Source: an uncultured Bryobacterales bacterium (GTDB lineage: Bacteria > Acidobacteriota > Terriglobia > Bryobacterales > Bryobacteraceae). From it: 6,372 nucleotides of DNA. Shown in pieces: positions 1 to 5,932 of the stretch. The DNA is taken from assembly GCA_937859895.1 (NCBI GenBank), contig CALMAV010000343.1, positions 1 to 6,372 of the forward strand, read 5' to 3'. The notes beneath the pieces are model-generated. The model made no database searches and was not told the origin of the DNA. It was given only the letters and a program-made list of their open reading frames with translations. Both the position numbers and the translations under genes were made by a program. Each line of letters begins with the position of its first letter. Within the stretch, counting starts at the first letter, position 1.

Positions 1-382
1 ACTCTTCGGTCTCATCGCACGCATAGCCGAACATCAAGCCCTGGTCACCGGCGCCGCCCGTATTCACACCCATGGCAATGTCCGGCGACTGCGACTGAAT
101 CATATTGACCACGGCGCATGTCTTGGAGTCGAATCCCATAGCGGCATTGGTGTAGCCGATATGTGCAATCACGCCTCGGACCAGCTTCGGCACGTCTACG
201 TAAGTAGAGGTGGTAATCTCGCCCGCTACGATACAGATCCCTGTCGTGACGAGTGTTTCACAAGCCACACGTCCAGTTGGATCGTCAGTGAGAACAGCAT
301 CGAGAATCGCATCTGACACTTGGTCGGCGATTTTGTCAGGATGACCCTCGGTGACCGATTCGGACGTGAAAATATATTTCAT
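1..382 (-). CDS. metK: S-adenosylmethionine synthetase, N-terminal part (runs off the left edge)
   Basis: MetK makes S-adenosylmethionine from ATP and methionine in the cytoplasm, supplying methyl groups. Only the first 127 codons are in the window; the full protein is usually about 380-400 residues. The N terminus reads MKYIFTSESVTEGHPDK, the family signature. H14 and D16 match the ATP- and Mg-binding residues of the E. coli enzyme, and E42 matches the K+-site glutamate. The glycine-rich GAGDQG motif is at residues 110-115, followed by LMFGYA. The start is the ATG at 382-380. A purine-rich GAGGAG (394-399, read on the minus strand) lies 11 bases upstream, a slightly long Shine-Dalgarno spacing. 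The gene diverges from the esterase gene across 86 bp. I saw no SAM riboswitch in that gap. Family assignment is very secure; the frame is intact throughout the visible part. Confidence 0.97.
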   Translation of the reverse strand, partial: MKYIFTSESVTEGHPDKIADQVSDAILDAVLTDDPTGRVACETLVTTGICIVAGEITTSTYVDVPKLVRGVIAHIGYTNAAMGFDSKTCAVVNMIQSQSPDIAMGVNTGGAGDQGLMFGYACDETEE

Positions 383-468
383 CAGGGCAAGAACTCCTCG
401 TACTTGGATAGGAATGCGCCGGAAGTGAAAACTGAGCGGTCGCTTCCAGCGAAACTAACAGTTTAGCA
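383..468. promoter_or_regulatory. Divergent intergenic region between metK and the esterase gene
   Basis: This 86-bp gap must hold the 5' signals of both flanking genes unless they are transcribed from elsewhere. The only clear element is the metK ribosome-binding site (394-399). I could not pick a convincing -35/-10 pair on either strand. There are small potential hairpins: AAACTG near 430 can pair with CAGTTT near 460, and GGAAG near 421 can pair with CTTCC near 443. These are alternatives to each other and too weak to name as a riboswitch. Confidence 0.4.
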
Positions 469-1554
469 ATGGGGGATAGACTCACTAGGATGAACACGAT
501 CAATCGCGGTCTAGTACGACTTGGCAGCAACGGCGTGGCTCTGGCCCTTGCCTGCACAATGGGAGCATCCGCCTTGCAGAAAACCAACTCGAGCGTGATT
601 GACGCCGACGGAACTGCGCATGTCACGCGCGTGGTGCCGGTCCCGAAAACCATCAGCCCACAAGCGCAAGCCGAACTCGCCCGACCGGCTTCCGATACTC
701 CGAACCACGACACAATCAGGGAGCGCCGGGCGAAAACAGACCGCTGGCAGGCGGGAGCCGGTGCCGAGTTTGCCCGCTTGTACCCGGTCAAAGTGGAAGA
801 TTCCAAGATTGCCGGTGTACCGGTACGGATCATTACACCTGCGAACCTGACAGCCGCTAACCAAAATCGCGTTCTGATCAACGTACATGGAGGCGGCTTC
901 ACTGCCGACTCCGGCTCACTAACCGAGACCATTCCCATTGCCAGTCTCACGCACACAAAAGTGATTGCGATTCTCTATCGACTGGCTCCCGAGCATCGGT
1001 ACCCTGCAGCCGTCGACGATACGATAGCGGTTTACAAGGAGTTGCTCAAGACGTACAAACCCGCCGACATGGTGCTTTATGGCACATCGGCCGGCGCCAT
1101 CCTGACAGCAGAATCGGCCGTGCGGATGAAAGAGACTAAGCTCCCCCTGCCTGCAGCTCTCGGTATCTTCTCGGGGCTAGGCGATTACAGCCAGCCTGGC
1201 GATTCCAACTCAATCTATGCATTAGCGGGCTTATCCGGCCACTTGCCGGTGGCGACCGGCACTCCCGAACCTGACTCTTACGTCGGCTCGACCGATCCCA
1301 AAAACCCAGGTCTCTCACCCTTGTACGCCGACCTGCATGGCCTGCCGCCGACACTTTTCCTGACCAGCACACGAGACGCGCTTCTCAGTGGAACCACCAT
1401 CCTCCACCGCGCCTTCTTAAGAGCAGATGTTCCCGCCGAGTTGGTCGTCTTTGAGGCCTTGCCGCACGCCTTTTGGAACAATGCCAAACTGCCGGAGACA
1501 ACCGAAGCCAATCAGCTTATAGCGAAGTTCTTTAGCGCGCATCTAGCGCAGTGA
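469..1554 (+). CDS. Exported alpha/beta-hydrolase, HSL-type (GTSAG subgroup) carboxylesterase
   Basis: Likely hydrolyses short-chain carboxylic esters outside the cytoplasmic membrane; the natural substrate is unknown. Numbered from 469 (361 residues), the oxyanion motif HGGGF is at 140-144, the HSL-family YRLAPEHRYPA block at 170-180, and the nucleophile elbow GTSAG at 205-209 (Ser207). The probable acid is Asp303 in STRDALL and the probable base is His333 in LPHAFW, giving a complete Ser-Asp-His triad. Family members more often have GDSAG and DPLRDE, so this belongs with the GTSAG-type enzymes and has a degenerate acid loop. Residues 8-35 look like a signal peptide: basic start, hydrophobic VALALACTMG, then an ASA cleavage site. 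Cys29 is in a poor lipobox (ALAC), so lipidation is doubtful. Met8 (position 490) may be the true start: it puts the signal peptide directly at the N terminus and has GGGGGA 13 bases upstream, while 469 has no Shine-Dalgarno. The 3' end overlaps the convergent kinase gene. Confidence 0.88.
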   Translation: MGDRLTRMNTINRGLVRLGSNGVALALACTMGASALQKTNSSVIDADGTAHVTRVVPVPKTISPQAQAELARPASDTPNHDTIRERRAKTDRWQAGAGAEFARLYPVKVEDSKIAGVPVRIITPANLTAANQNRVLINVHGGGFTADSGSLTETIPIASLTHTKVIAILYRLAPEHRYPAAVDDTIAVYKELLKTYKPADMVLYGTSAGAILTAESAVRMKETKLPLPAALGIFSGLGDYSQPGDSNSIYALAGLSGHLPVATGTPEPDSYVGSTDPKNPGLSPLYADLHGLPPTLFLTSTRDALLSGTTILHRAFLRADVPAELVVFEALPHAFWNNAKLPETTEANQLIAKFFSAHLAQ

Positions 1555-4306
1555 CGGACTCAAACCCTGCCGATGTGGGAGCAACTCGACGGTTTCGTAC
1601 GCGCTCGATTTCCTCAAACAGCGCTTCACGCCGAATTGGTTTGGTCAGGAAGCCATCCATTCCAACCGAGAAACAACGGTCGCGGTCTTCGGACAGAGCG
1701 TGAGCGGTAAGAGCAACAATAGGCAGGTATCCGCCTGTTATTTTTTCCATCTCGCGAATGCTACACGAAGCTTGGAGGCCGTCCATAACGGGCATTTGAA
1801 TGTCCATTAGCACGCAGGCAAACGCTTCCTCTTCGATAGCTGCCAAAGCAGCCTGCCCGTTCCCGACCACCCGGACTTGATAGCCAAAATTCTTGAGCAG
1901 AAGACTCGCCACCTTCTGGTTCACGAGATTGTCTTCAGCCAGCAGAATCCGAAGTGGCCTCACGCCGGCAGACTCGGAGGCAGCCTGCAGGTGTGTGGCG
2001 GGAGACGCCCAACTTACGCGCCGGAGCCTCGCTTCTAGCCCGACTCTCTCCTCGCCAGTGAGCACCGCCGCGGCAACTGTGAAATGGAATGAGCTGCCGC
2101 ACCCTGGTTTGCTGTCCACCCACATCTCCCCTCCCATCAACTTCATCAGACGAGAGGAGATGGTAAGACCTAGGCCTGTGCCGCCGAAAGTGCGCGTAGT
2201 GGAGTTGTCGCCCTGCGAAAACGCCTCAAAGATTGACTTCTGTCGATCTTCCGGGATACCGATTCCGGTGTCCCGCACTAAGAAATGCAGGTAGGCGACG
2301 TCGCCTTCCACCCGGTCTGTTTGTACTCGAAATTCAATTTGGCCGTGCTCTGTAAACTTGATTGCGTTTCCCACCAGGTTGATAATGATTTGGCTTAGCC
2401 GATTGGCATCCCCATTGAGATGGTCCGGGACGTCGTGACCAACCTCAGAGAGCAACCGTAATCCTTTCTTCTCGGTCCGAAAAGCCAGCGGCTTCAAGAC
2501 TTGAGAAAGATGTCGGCGAAGAAGAAACGGTGTGGGGTCAAGGCTCAGTTTGCCCGCCTCGATTTTAGAGAAATCGAGGATATCGTTGATAATCGCCAGC
2601 AGCAGATCAGCAGAGCTCTTGGAAATCTCCAGGTACTGGCGTTGCTCCTCCGTCAGCTTCGTGTCAAGCGCCAGTTCGGTCATGCCTAGGACGCCATTCA
2701 TCGGCGTTCGGATTTCATGACTCATATGGGCAACAAATTCGCTCTTCGCCCGATTGGCAGCTTCGGCAACATCGCGCAGAATAACCGCTTCTTTCAACTG
2801 AGTGCTGATCACACGGGTCTGCCGTTGCACCCGGCGCTGCAGAAACAACACCCAACAAAGCATGCTGAGAGCAAGGCCAAGCCCTAGCGTGAGCACATGG
2901 CTTACAGTCCACCAGGAAGGTTTATGCAGAACCGCCATATCGCTCTGAGACCGCAGCAGGATGCGGAACGATTTAGCTGCCGCGAAACGCTCTCGAGGTC
3001 TGGCTTTCACTTCGTCTGAATCCACCGAACAAATACCGGTGACCCTCAAAGTACTTCCTGGCTGCCAAGTGATTGCCGCTCGATGCGGGGTTTGCGCAAT
3101 TCGAACTACGGAAAAGAACTTCCTACCGGCAGAGAGGACAATTGTCGGATCCTTTGCCGCTTTATCTTCTCCGATGTAGGTTCCCTCTATCTGAACCAGT
3201 TCAGCGTCATAATCACCTTTGAATGCCTGCTCTACGGTAATCGGCACAGCGGAACCATGCCGACCAACGCCCATACCGCGGTAGGCTGCATCTTTCATAG
3301 TGGGCGTAAACTCGCCGACAACCGGGAAGCCAAGGACGTCGGCAATCTGCCCCACGTGAAGAGTCTCAGTTTGAGCTGTCTGAGCACAGAGCCCCTGCTC
3401 ACCATCTTGGATGCATAGCATCCGATTCGGCCAGAACAGTGTGACGCTGCCCTGAACGTGAACTCGGTGATCGCGAACGGCTTTAGGACCGTGACGAAGC
3501 AGATCTTTCACCGGCAGTGGCGGTGAGCCAAATGGATCGGCTGGAGCAGGTTTCTCCACTACCACTTGCGCTCTGCCGGGGAAAAATAGGCGAGCGCCCG
3601 TCAGTTGGTGATGGCTGTTGTAGACCGGACCCGCAGCGCCTTGCAGTCTTACAGTGGCGTCGACCAAGTTCTCGTAACTTACGTCTGGTGTTCTTACAGT
3701 CGTGGCCGTAATCTCGCCCTCGCTCAGCGCCAGAGTCAAGACTGTGTCCTTGTCAGTGTGAATGACAGAATGAACAACGCCTTCCACTTCAACCCAACGA
3801 GCGTCGTCCTCACCGGTCAACAAGTGGCTTAAGCTAATCCGTGGCGAGTACGAAGGAAGAGGAGCCTCTCCGATTACATGGACCTGGCCATGGTCAACCA
3901 TGGGAGCAAAATCGCCGGGAGTAGTAAGTCCCGTAATGTCAAGCAACGATCCTGGTTTCAAGGGAACAGGCGGCGTAGAGGAAAGGCTGATGAAGATGCT
4001 GCCAGTGGAGTCAGCAACAAAAAGAATAGGGGGCGAGTCCGGGAACAAATAGGGGTCGTAGTACAGGACAACACCGCGCAGGTGAACCGGGTAAGCTCGT
4101 TTGGCCTCCTCGAGACTCAACCCATGCGCCGTACGAGCTGTTGTCAACGTTGGTAGGCCGCGCTCCTTAGAGAGAGACTGGCTAAACCCAGACACTACCG
4201 CCACAAAAAACAAGGCAGTGAACAGCGCAGGTTTGAAGAGGCTAAGTGACCGTCGCGAAGCCGGCACCCATCTGCCGTTCGAACAGCTCACCTTTGTGGT
4301 ACTCAT
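1532..4306 (-). CDS. Hybrid sensor histidine kinase with four OB-like extracytoplasmic repeats and a C-terminal receiver
   Basis: A membrane-bound two-component hybrid kinase: it autophosphorylates on His and passes the phosphate to its own receiver, then presumably to an unlinked phosphotransfer protein or regulator. In the 924-residue form, residues 18-42 are a signal peptide or anchor (RRSLSLFKPALFTALFF). Residues about 72-456 hold four beta-rich OB-like repeats. A membrane helix spans 465-489, followed by a short linker that may form a coiled coil. The HisKA box HMSHEIRTPMNG has the phospho-acceptor His530. The ATPase domain has N-box Asn647 (NLVGNAIKFT), G1 DTGIGIP from 679, F-box IFEAFSQGD, and G2 GGTGLGLTIS at 708-717. 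The receiver (about 785-901) has Glu791/Asp792, phospho-acceptor Asp835 (VLMDIQMPVMDG), Thr867 and Lys889. All catalytic residues are present. The frame stays open upstream to an ATG at 4573, but that would run antisense through the AtpZ gene, and the signal peptide follows the ATG at 4306, so I chose 4306. No strong Shine-Dalgarno precedes it. No PAS or HAMP domain is visible, and the stimulus is unknown. Confidence 0.93.
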   Translation of the reverse strand: MSTTKVSCSNGRWVPASRRSLSLFKPALFTALFFVAVVSGFSQSLSKERGLPTLTTARTAHGLSLEEAKRAYPVHLRGVVLYYDPYLFPDSPPILFVADSTGSIFISLSSTPPVPLKPGSLLDITGLTTPGDFAPMVDHGQVHVIGEAPLPSYSPRISLSHLLTGEDDARWVEVEGVVHSVIHTDKDTVLTLALSEGEITATTVRTPDVSYENLVDATVRLQGAAGPVYNSHHQLTGARLFFPGRAQVVVEKPAPADPFGSPPLPVKDLLRHGPKAVRDHRVHVQGSVTLFWPNRMLCIQDGEQGLCAQTAQTETLHVGQIADVLGFPVVGEFTPTMKDAAYRGMGVGRHGSAVPITVEQAFKGDYDAELVQIEGTYIGEDKAAKDPTIVLSAGRKFFSVVRIAQTPHRAAITWQPGSTLRVTGICSVDSDEVKARPRERFAAAKSFRILLRSQSDMAVLHKPSWWTVSHVLTLGLGLALSMLCWVLFLQRRVQRQTRVISTQLKEAVILRDVAEAANRAKSEFVAHMSHEIRTPMNGVLGMTELALDTKLTEEQRQYLEISKSSADLLLAIINDILDFSKIEAGKLSLDPTPFLLRRHLSQVLKPLAFRTEKKGLRLLSEVGHDVPDHLNGDANRLSQIIINLVGNAIKFTEHGQIEFRVQTDRVEGDVAYLHFLVRDTGIGIPEDRQKSIFEAFSQGDNSTTRTFGGTGLGLTISSRLMKLMGGEMWVDSKPGCGSSFHFTVAAAVLTGEERVGLEARLRRVSWASPATHLQAASESAGVRPLRILLAEDNLVNQKVASLLLKNFGYQVRVVGNGQAALAAIEEEAFACVLMDIQMPVMDGLQASCSIREMEKITGGYLPIVALTAHALSEDRDRCFSVGMDGFLTKPIRREALFEEIERVRNRRVAPTSAGFESVTALDAR

Positions 4307-4442
4307 GGCCGGATGCTGCTTGGCATTTCTGATCCTACTTAGATAAGAAGTGGCAGCCTGTATTGAAACTCTCAAACGAACAGCAAACGGTGAGCTAGGC
4401 TGTATATGCTCAGTTGGCAAAAACCGCTGGTGACACGACTCT
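4307..4442. promoter_or_regulatory. Divergent intergenic region between the kinase gene and the atp cluster
   Basis: About 136 bp separate the kinase start from the earliest plausible AtpZ codons, so promoters for both directions should lie here. On the plus strand, TTGAAA at 4363-4368 resembles a -35 box, but nothing at standard spacing resembles a -10. A separate TGTATATG at 4401-4408 is AT-rich and -10-like, without a good -35. No boxes can be called with confidence. The region also holds the short ATG ORF at 4406-4462. Confidence 0.4.
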
Positions 4443-4462
4443 ATCCGTGCATTCTCCGATAA
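4406..4462 (+). other. Short ATG-initiated ORF (18 codons) overlapping the AtpZ frame
   Basis: The ORF encodes MLSWQKPLVTRLYPCILR and stops at TAA 4460-4462. Its ATG at 4406 has an AGG (4397-4399) six bases upstream, a modest Shine-Dalgarno. It overlaps the open AtpZ frame by 29 bases in a different frame. A +1 shift anywhere between 4434 and the stop would join it to AtpZ. It could be a leader peptide, the displaced 5' end of atpZ after a single-base sequence error or mutation, or chance. I cannot decide from one sequence. Confidence 0.3.
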
Positions 4463-4727
4463 CCTGCGATACCGTAAAAGCGGTAACTCTCTGCCACCCC
4501 CGTCCAAACCCGAGCGTTCCCTCACCTGGCTCGCCAAGTACCTATCGCTTGGACTTACCTTACCGGCCTCCATCGTTGCCGGTTACCTAGTCGGGTCTGC
4601 AGGTGACCACTACTTTCACCTCCCCCTACTTCGCGCAATTGGCATCCTCGTGGGCATGGTTGCTGGTCTCACACAGGTCTTCAAAGAAGTCATGCGCGAT
4701 GAACGCCGCACAAGGTTCCGCCAGTGA
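4443..4727 (+). CDS. atpZ: AtpZ/AtpI-type small membrane protein of the F0F1 ATP synthase cluster (start unresolved)
   Basis: A small two-helix membrane protein of the kind encoded just before atpI in many bacterial ATP synthase operons, thought to help assembly or ion supply. The frame is open from 4434 (after TGA 4431-4433) to TGA 4725-4727. It encodes a basic N-terminal tail (RYRKSGN...PSKPERS), a first hydrophobic helix (LSLGLTLPASIVAGYLVG), a loop with Asp (GSAGDHYFHLP), a second helix (LLRAIGILVGMVAGLTQVF), and the basic end MRDERRTRFRQ. The GYLVGSAGD stretch fits the family's G-x-x-x-G...D pattern. No ATG, GTG or TTG occurs in frame before the first helix. The candidates are ATC 4443 (GGTGA nine bases upstream), CTG 4464 and CTG 4491, or a frameshift from the ATG at 4406. 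I list 4443 as the best guess only. The last base pairs overlap the GTG start of atpI (GTGA), suggesting translational coupling. Family is fairly sure, start is not. Confidence 0.7.
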   Translation: MRAFSDNLRYRKSGNSLPPPSKPERSLTWLAKYLSLGLTLPASIVAGYLVGSAGDHYFHLPLLRAIGILVGMVAGLTQVFKEVMRDERRTRFRQ

Positions 4728-5116
4728 GACTTACCCCGCGTACGGTCTCGGTTCGGCAACTCTATGTGTTGACGACAGTCTTTGCAGTAGCCGGCGCAAT
4801 CTGGATGTTCACCATTGGAGGCGGACGACCGGCACTGGCCTTCTTCCTGGGAGCCTGCGCCAGCCTGGGAAACCTGTGGCTCTTTCACAAGTTGGCGCGC
4901 GGCATCGAACCCGGAGCTGCGACCCGCAAACCGTGGCAGGCCGGGGCCTTCGCGACGCGTTACCTCATCTTTCTGGCGGTTGGTTATGTTATCGTCAATG
5001 CTTTGGGCGTTAGTCCTTTGCCTGTCGCGCTGGGCCTCTTTGCCAGTACTGCAGCGGTTCTTTCTTCCTCCCTTTTGGAGTTGGTCAGTACCGCTTTCGG
5101 GACGCGGCGCACTTAA
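4724..5116 (+). CDS. atpI: ATP synthase subunit I (AtpI)
   Basis: A 130-residue membrane protein matching the ATP synthase subunit I family in size, topology and position directly before atpB. AtpI is not part of the finished enzyme; it is reported to help assemble or stabilise the c-ring. Four hydrophobic segments can be seen at about residues 13-30, 36-54, 77-95 and 98-120, with small-residue-rich helices (FFLGACASLGNLWLF) and a basic loop between the second and third (ATRKPWQ). The start is GTG at 4724, overlapping the AtpZ stop codon as GTGA. This supports a coupled pair and explains why no separate strong Shine-Dalgarno is needed. The stop lies 4 bp before atpB. The overall sequence of this family is poorly conserved, so the name rests on topology plus context. 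Confidence 0.85.
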   Translation: MRLTPRTVSVRQLYVLTTVFAVAGAIWMFTIGGGRPALAFFLGACASLGNLWLFHKLARGIEPGAATRKPWQAGAFATRYLIFLAVGYVIVNALGVSPLPVALGLFASTAAVLSSSLLELVSTAFGTRRT

Positions 5117-5120
5117 TCGC

Positions 5121-5852
5121 ATGTCACACGAACTCTGGATCACGGGTCTCTTCAACCGGCTGCTCGCTGCTCCAGCCAACGCCGTTCTGAATGGCATTCA
5201 CTTTCCCGCCCGGGATGTAGCACACCCCAGGACCGATTGGCTCGTCTGCGAAATTGTCGTGGTCGCCGTGATCGTGGCCCTATTTGGATTCCTGCGCAGC
5301 CGTCTTTCCGTCGATAAACCTGGCAAGACACAGCACATCTTTGAGGTCGTTTACGAATTTGTCAGTGCCTCGGCCGAAGAGGTCGTTGGCCACGACAGTC
5401 ATAAATACGTTGTACTTTTTGGCACTATCTTCGTGTTCATTCTTTTCATGAACCTGATCGGCCTGATCCCGGGCTTTGAGTCGCCCACGATGTATCCGAT
5501 GGTGCCGCTCGGCTTGGCTTTGGTTACTTTTCTGGCCTACAACGGCATCGGCTTCGCCAAGAGCGGTCCAGGTTATCTGAAACAGTTCCTAGGGCCAATC
5601 TGGTGGATGGCCCCATTGATGATCATTATCGAACCGCTTAGTCATCTTGCCCGGCCACTGTCCCTCACCGTCCGTCTTTGGGCTAACATGTTCGCGGGTG
5701 AACAGGTCTATCTAACCTTCATCCAGCTCACCAAGGTAGTCTTCCCGGTAATCTTCATCGGACTGCACATGTTTGTCGCTTTCTTGCAGGCTTACATCTT
5801 TATGCTGCTGGCTATGGTCTACGTCGGTGGCGCAGTGTCTGAAGAGCACTAA
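5121..5852 (+). CDS. atpB: F0F1 ATP synthase subunit a
   Basis: Subunit a forms the two ion half-channels next to the c-ring in the cytoplasmic membrane. The 243-residue protein has a short N-terminal part, then hydrophobic helices starting near 41 (LVCEIVVVAVIVALFGFL) and near 98 (VLFGTIFVFILFMNLIGLIPGFESP). The core signature IIEPLSHLARPLSLTVRLWANMFAGE spans 169-194. Arg185 matches the essential E. coli Arg210. Glu194, His216 and Gln223 match E. coli Glu219, His245 and Gln252, with identical spacings. The C terminus ends AVSEEH. The frame is open far upstream into atpI (to 4815), but that extension is only a second reading frame of atpI. The ATG at 5121, 4 bp after the atpI stop, is the natural start. 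No strong Shine-Dalgarno precedes it, consistent with coupling to atpI. Somewhat shorter than the E. coli protein (271) but complete. Confidence 0.97.
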   Translation: MSHELWITGLFNRLLAAPANAVLNGIHFPARDVAHPRTDWLVCEIVVVAVIVALFGFLRSRLSVDKPGKTQHIFEVVYEFVSASAEEVVGHDSHKYVVLFGTIFVFILFMNLIGLIPGFESPTMYPMVPLGLALVTFLAYNGIGFAKSGPGYLKQFLGPIWWMAPLMIIIEPLSHLARPLSLTVRLWANMFAGEQVYLTFIQLTKVVFPVIFIGLHMFVAFLQAYIFMLLAMVYVGGAVSEEH

Positions 5853-5907
5853 TCGAGTTTGACTCCAGCGTGAGCGCCCGGCGTCCCAACGTTCGGTGTC
5901 GAACCAC

Positions 5908-5928
5908 CTCCTGGGTCATTTATAGGAG
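5908..5928 (+). promoter_or_regulatory. Possible hairpin covering the atpE Shine-Dalgarno
   Basis: CTCCT at 5908-5912 is a perfect complement of AGGAG at 5924-5928, the core of the atpE ribosome-binding site, with an 11-base loop that an extra G-U pair could shorten. Just upstream, GTTCG (5891-5895) and CGAAC (5900-5904) form a second five-pair stem with a four-base loop. The 80-base atpB-atpE spacer is long for this otherwise tightly packed cluster. The stem is short, so real masking of the site is uncertain. Confidence 0.35.
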
Positions 5929-5932
5929 AGAA

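Noticed and set aside
383..468. SAM-responsive riboswitch upstream of metK
   Set aside because: The gap is short and shows neither the conserved core of the SAM-II type nor the multi-helix layout of SAM-I. Only weak, mutually exclusive stems are visible.
336..956. 206-residue minus-strand ORF across metK's 5' end and the esterase
   Set aside because: It lies antisense to the esterase and in a different frame from metK at their overlap. The translation resembles no domain, and both overlapped genes have clear family motifs.
1893..2294. 133-residue plus-strand ORF opposite the kinase's ATPase and receiver region
   Set aside because: It is antisense to well-conserved HATPase motifs, and its own translation carries no recognisable motif.
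4307..4573. Upstream extension of the kinase frame to an ATG at 4573
   Set aside because: The extra 89 residues have no recognisable domain, would run antisense through the AtpZ frame, and would place the signal peptide internally. The ATG at 4306 puts it at the N terminus.
4603..5013. 136-residue plus-strand ORF over the atpZ-atpI junction
   Set aside because: It is in a different frame from both membrane proteins and reads as low-hydrophobicity, unstructured sequence, which is what a shadow frame would give.
4815..5120. Upstream extension of atpB by 102 residues
   Set aside because: It is a second reading of atpI. The known subunit a N terminus begins at the ATG at 5121, and the extension has no family similarity.
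5870..5932. GTG-initiated extension of atpE
   Set aside because: No Shine-Dalgarno precedes the GTG, while the ATG at 5933 has an excellent one and places the signal peptide at the N terminus.
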